A DNA stretch of 64,000 nucleotides from an uncultured Porphyromonadaceae bacterium (lineage in GTDB: Bacteria; Bacteroidota; Bacteroidia; Bacteroidales; Muribaculaceae), in assembly GCA_900544305.1 (NCBI GenBank), contig UQUV01000005.1, forward strand, positions 1 to 64,000, written 5' to 3'. Both the position numbers and the translations under genes were made by a program. The notes beneath the pieces were generated by a model. That model was not told the DNA's origin. It was given only the letters and a program-made list of their open reading frames with translations, and made no database searches. This document shows positions 61,281 through 64,000 of this stretch, piece by piece; within the stretch, counting starts at the first letter, position 1; the number at the start of each line of letters is the position of its first letter.

Positions 61281-62054
61281 CTATTTCTCTCCGTAAGTTT
61301 CACGAAGGAGTTTGAGCAGTGCTTCCGGTTCGTTGGTAGTGATGAAATCCACCTTGTTTTCCACCAGCCAAACCATATCGGCCACATTGTTGACTGTCCA
61401 GCAGTTCACCTTCATGCCCAAATCGTGCGCCTCTCCAATCCATTCCGGATGCTTGTCCTTCACAACGCCCAAATGATAGTCAAGCCCTGCCATTTTCAGG
61501 TCGTTGAGCTCCTTCGGCGAAAGTTCTCCGTTCAGATAGTAGACCGGAGTACCTTCGGGAGCAAGACGAACAAATTCCTTGCAGGCATGAAGCGAGAAGG
61601 CAATATATTCCATGCGCTTTTCAAGTCCCATCGACTCAACCATCTTCACAATCTGTGCAACGGCACGCGTTTCACGCTCAGGAGAACTCAGCGATTTCAA
61701 CTCCAGAATAAGTTTTGTCTTGCATTGTGCACCAACCTTCAGGTATTCTTCCAGCGAAGGAAGGTTTTCTCCGTTATCGAGCTTTACAGCTGTCAATTCC
61801 TCGAAAGTCGACTCCTCCATATTCTTACCCTTGAACACGCGGTCGTGGTTCACCACCAGTTTGCCGTCCTTCGACAACCAAACGTCAAACTCCGAGCCGT
61901 AGCAACCGATAGAATCCGCCTTGATAAGGGCACGGATGCTGTTCTGTGCCGACCCTTCCGTTTTCCAATAGCCTCGGTGGGCTATCGCCTTTGTTCCGGC
62001 CATTCCGGAGAATGCCACCATGGCAGCAGCTGCCGCCAACATAATTTTTTTCAT
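61281..62054 (-). CDS. Secreted glycerophosphodiester phosphodiesterase
   Basis: 257 residues, signal peptide about 1-20 (KKIMLAAAAAMVAFSGMAG). TIM-barrel GDPD domain with AHRGYW (about 25-30), SEFDVWLSKDGKLVVNHD (about 54-71, holding the metal-binding Glu-x-Asp and the catalytic His), LILELK (about 115-120) and CWTVNN near the end. It splits glycerophosphodiesters into glycerol-3-phosphate and alcohol in the periplasm. It follows the permease gene by 32 bases and may be co-transcribed with the ABC pair. Confidence 0.93.
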   Translation of the reverse strand: MKKIMLAAAAAMVAFSGMAGTKAIAHRGYWKTEGSAQNSIRALIKADSIGCYGSEFDVWLSKDGKLVVNHDRVFKGKNMEESTFEELTAVKLDNGENLPSLEEYLKVGAQCKTKLILELKSLSSPERETRAVAQIVKMVESMGLEKRMEYIAFSLHACKEFVRLAPEGTPVYYLNGELSPKELNDLKMAGLDYHLGVVKDKHPEWIGEAHDLGMKVNCWTVNNVADMVWLVENKVDFITTNEPEALLKLLRETYGEK

Positions 62055-62086
62055 AAAATCAACTATTCTTTTTTGTTCAAATACTT

Positions 62087-63307
62087 CTATTTTTCAACTA
62101 ACCACAAGGCTTTCACTTTACGGCGTATCGCCACAACATTACCCGCCGAAATCAGCCCGATTATCAACAGGCCGAAACCTGCCGACAGCAGCAACGACGA
62201 GCCGCTGATACCCAACGCAGCAAGATAGGGCAGATAGAGCGAACGCAACGCCAGCATAACGCCCACCGACAGCACATAAACAGCCGCATTGACATAGACC
62301 ACCATCCGCACATACAGTCCCGACACCTCGGCAGGGGAATAGCCCAGCAAGAGCAAATCCTGCAATTTGCGGGTGTTTTTCTGCAACAGCAGATAAATGC
62401 TCAGAATCAGAATGAAGAACGAAAGCAGGCTGATGATAAGCCCGATGCCGATGACAATGCTCATCACAATATTGAGCATATAGCCCGCCTTGTTGCTGTT
62501 GAGCTTGTCGCCGGCTATTTCGTAGCCGTTGGCCTTCATATATTTCTCAATGGCAATGTCGCCCGGCTTGCTCACCTCCACAATCAGCCGCGACGGACGG
62601 CTATTCACGCCCGGAGCATAGCGTTCGTTGCTCCAGCGCATGAATTCATAAGGCACGACAATCGTGTTCAAACGGTTGGAAAAACCGACAACCTTACCCT
62701 GAACGTACTCCGATTTTCCGTTTCTGCCTGTCAGCCGCAACATAATCGGCACGGCACCCATCATGCCTTCGCTCACCTGCGGCATACCCTGTGAAGCGGC
62801 AAAGCCGAAATTATAGAGCGACAAATAGTCCTTCGACATGATAATCGGCACAACGGGGTGGGAGGGGTCAAACTTCCACTCGTCGCTCTTCACGTCGATA
62901 AACTCGTCGGGCACAGCCTCAAAGAAGAAGCTCGTGCGCAACGACACTTCTTTACCGGGCAGGCTCACCGAGCCGTATATCTCATAGTTAGAGGTCATGA
63001 ACTCACCTATATTCCGCACCCACTCCTGCGAACGGAGCCGCTGCAGCTCGTCGTCGGAAAACGCATTTGCGGTATTTCCTCCCAACATGCTTTTCAGTGA
63101 CGAAATTCCGCTCACGCGCTTCGTCACCACCAGATAGTCCTTCCGCAGAAAGCCGTCGTCATCGTCAAACACCGGCTTTACATCGGAATAGAACTGCAAG
63201 CCGAGCAGCACAATGGTCAGCCCGACCATATTGGCAACGGCAAAACCTGCCATCTGCGCTACGCTGACATGCTTGCGGAGCAGTTTCCAAAGAATTGATT
63301 TCTTCAT
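62087..63307 (-). CDS. ABC transporter permease of the FtsX/MacB type
   Basis: 406 residues. First membrane helix about 18-38, a large extracytoplasmic domain (about 45-270; WRNIGEFMTSNYEIYG-like region WVRNIGEFMTSNYEI), then three C-terminal helices (about 282-312, 330-352 and 362-392), the 4-TM FtsX layout. It overlaps the ATPase gene by 4 bases. Such transporters act as mechanotransmission or lipoprotein/peptide exporters in the envelope; substrate unknown. Confidence 0.85.
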   Translation of the reverse strand: MKKSILWKLLRKHVSVAQMAGFAVANMVGLTIVLLGLQFYSDVKPVFDDDDGFLRKDYLVVTKRVSGISSLKSMLGGNTANAFSDDELQRLRSQEWVRNIGEFMTSNYEIYGSVSLPGKEVSLRTSFFFEAVPDEFIDVKSDEWKFDPSHPVVPIIMSKDYLSLYNFGFAASQGMPQVSEGMMGAVPIMLRLTGRNGKSEYVQGKVVGFSNRLNTIVVPYEFMRWSNERYAPGVNSRPSRLIVEVSKPGDIAIEKYMKANGYEIAGDKLNSNKAGYMLNIVMSIVIGIGLIISLLSFFILILSIYLLLQKNTRKLQDLLLLGYSPAEVSGLYVRMVVYVNAAVYVLSVGVMLALRSLYLPYLAALGISGSSLLLSAGFGLLIIGLISAGNVVAIRRKVKALWLVEK

Positions 63308-63948
63308 AGCTTCAGCACCTCCTCGGCTGCTATATCCAAATTGTTGCCCACCGATGTGGCAATGATTCCCGCACCGGTCTTCCGCGCCTCTTCCTCAATC
63401 AGCAGAGCTATGGCACGGTTGTTGGCGGCATCCAGATGGCTCACCGGCTCGTCGAGCAGATAGAAGTCACACGGCTGGCAGAGCGCCCTGACAATGGCCA
63501 CACGCTGCTGCTGGCCTATCGACATTTTCCCAACAAGACTGTCCGTCTTGCCGCCGATGCCCAGACTGTCGAAGAAACGGCGGATTTCCGCCTCCGTACG
63601 ATAGCCGGTCAGACGGTTTTTCAACACTACGTTCTCCCATGCCGTCAGTTCGGGGAACAGCCGCAAATCCTGCGGCAGATAGGCTATCTCCCGTTTGCGG
63701 ATTTCACACCAGCTGGCAATGTCAATCTGACGGACTGACGTGCCGTCAAACGTTATCTCACCGCTGAAATCCGTACGGTAGCCAAACAAATAAGCGCAAA
63801 GCGATGACTTTCCGCCACCGCTTTCCGCCGATACAAGATATTTCTTTCCACGCTCGAACGTCACGTCCTTCAGCCAGACATCCGACCGGATGCCCGGCTG
63901 TCCGGCGAAAACCTTCGGAAGCGTATTGTTCAGACTTATTTTCTGCAT
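63304..63948 (-). CDS. ABC transporter ATP-binding protein
   Basis: 214 residues. Walker A SAESGGGKSSL (about 37-47), signature MSIGQQQRV (about 142-150, differing from LSGGQ), Walker B YLLDEPVSHLD (about 165-175), and no usual H-loop histidine: the segment reads GAGIIATSVGN. The MacB/LolD-like size and its overlap with the FtsX-type permease gene indicate one transporter. The missing H-loop histidine is worth noting, as it normally helps ATP hydrolysis. Confidence 0.88.
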   Translation of the reverse strand: MQKISLNNTLPKVFAGQPGIRSDVWLKDVTFERGKKYLVSAESGGGKSSLCAYLFGYRTDFSGEITFDGTSVRQIDIASWCEIRKREIAYLPQDLRLFPELTAWENVVLKNRLTGYRTEAEIRRFFDSLGIGGKTDSLVGKMSIGQQQRVAIVRALCQPCDFYLLDEPVSHLDAANNRAIALLIEEEARKTGAGIIATSVGNNLDIAAEEVLKL

Positions 63949-63963
63949 GTAACTCTTTATTGC

Positions 63964-64000
63964 TTATAATGCCAGCGAAAGCAGGTCAACCAACAGGCTC
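63964..64000 (-). CDS. C-terminal end of an upstream gene (partial)
   Basis: A minus-strand frame open from the window edge ends with SLLVDLLSLAL and a TAA stop at 63964-63966, 15 bases before the ABC ATPase start. It could be the last gene product of an upstream partner, but the stretch is too short to be sure. Confidence 0.3.
   Translation of the reverse strand, partial: SLLVDLLSLAL

Overview
The window is chromosomal DNA from a member of the Bacteroidota, most likely order Bacteroidales. Three things support this: repeated promoter elements of the Bacteroidota type (TTTG, about 20 bases, TAnnTTTG), two very large secreted proteins ending in type IX secretion (Por) sorting tails, and typical family members such as BACON domains, a BspA-type LRR protein, an SpmA-SpmB fusion and a head-GIN (DUF2807) lipoprotein. 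I cannot fix the genus from the sequence.

Layout. 1-1725: an AT-rich, probably acquired gene for a sacsin/Hsp90-like ATPase, apparently frameshifted near the window edge. 2245-10253 (minus): housekeeping genes deoC, a MazG-like pyrophosphohydrolase, dtd, uvrC, apt, mnmG, ybeY and an SpmAB fusion, with a perfect parS-like palindrome between apt and mnmG. 10596-20590 (plus): a head-GIN lipoprotein, rubredoxin, a transglutaminase-like protein, an AlkD-like protein, gapA (with a good sigma-54 promoter match), the methionine unit metF / MetH activation domain / short metH, a PatB-type C-S lyase and a hypothetical protein. 20706-32011: a 1530-residue T9SS cargo protein, a glucosaminidase with LysM repeats, cdd, a Kdo/WaaP-type kinase, and a relA/spoT-pgpH pair joining ppGpp and c-di-AMP metabolism. 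32119-33099: a GT2 glycosyltransferase.

33206-45727 (minus) is the most unusual part: twelve tightly packed genes, eight of which encode zinc ribbons (eleven ribbons in all). In transcription order they are two dynamin-like GTPases, two tandem zinc-ribbon membrane proteins, a soluble double zinc-ribbon protein, an Hsp70 ATPase-FHA fusion, a Ser/Thr kinase with three zinc ribbons, a small zinc-ribbon membrane protein, a PP2C phosphatase with zinc ribbon and membrane anchor, two zinc-ribbon/TM/BACON proteins sharing an unnamed repeated domain, and a C39-like cysteine-peptidase-fold protein with a Met/Pro-rich tail. I read it as one membrane-centred phospho-signalling and membrane-remodelling system: kinase writer, PP2C eraser, FHA reader on an Hsp70 switch, ribbon adaptors, periplasmic BACON sensors and dynamin effectors. 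No nuclease, transposase or DNA-binding regulator lies in it. I know no named system with this gene set.

45889-63948: a YbjN-like protein, mutS, a 3.3-copy 84-base tandem repeat, a secreted metallophosphoesterase, serine acetyltransferase, an RlmL-like methyltransferase, purD, a T9SS-exported purple-acid-phosphatase-like protein, a BspA-like LRR protein, a class-C-like serine hydrolase, a glycerophosphodiester phosphodiesterase and an ABC transporter pair. No rRNA, tRNA, CRISPR array or insertion sequence was recognised.
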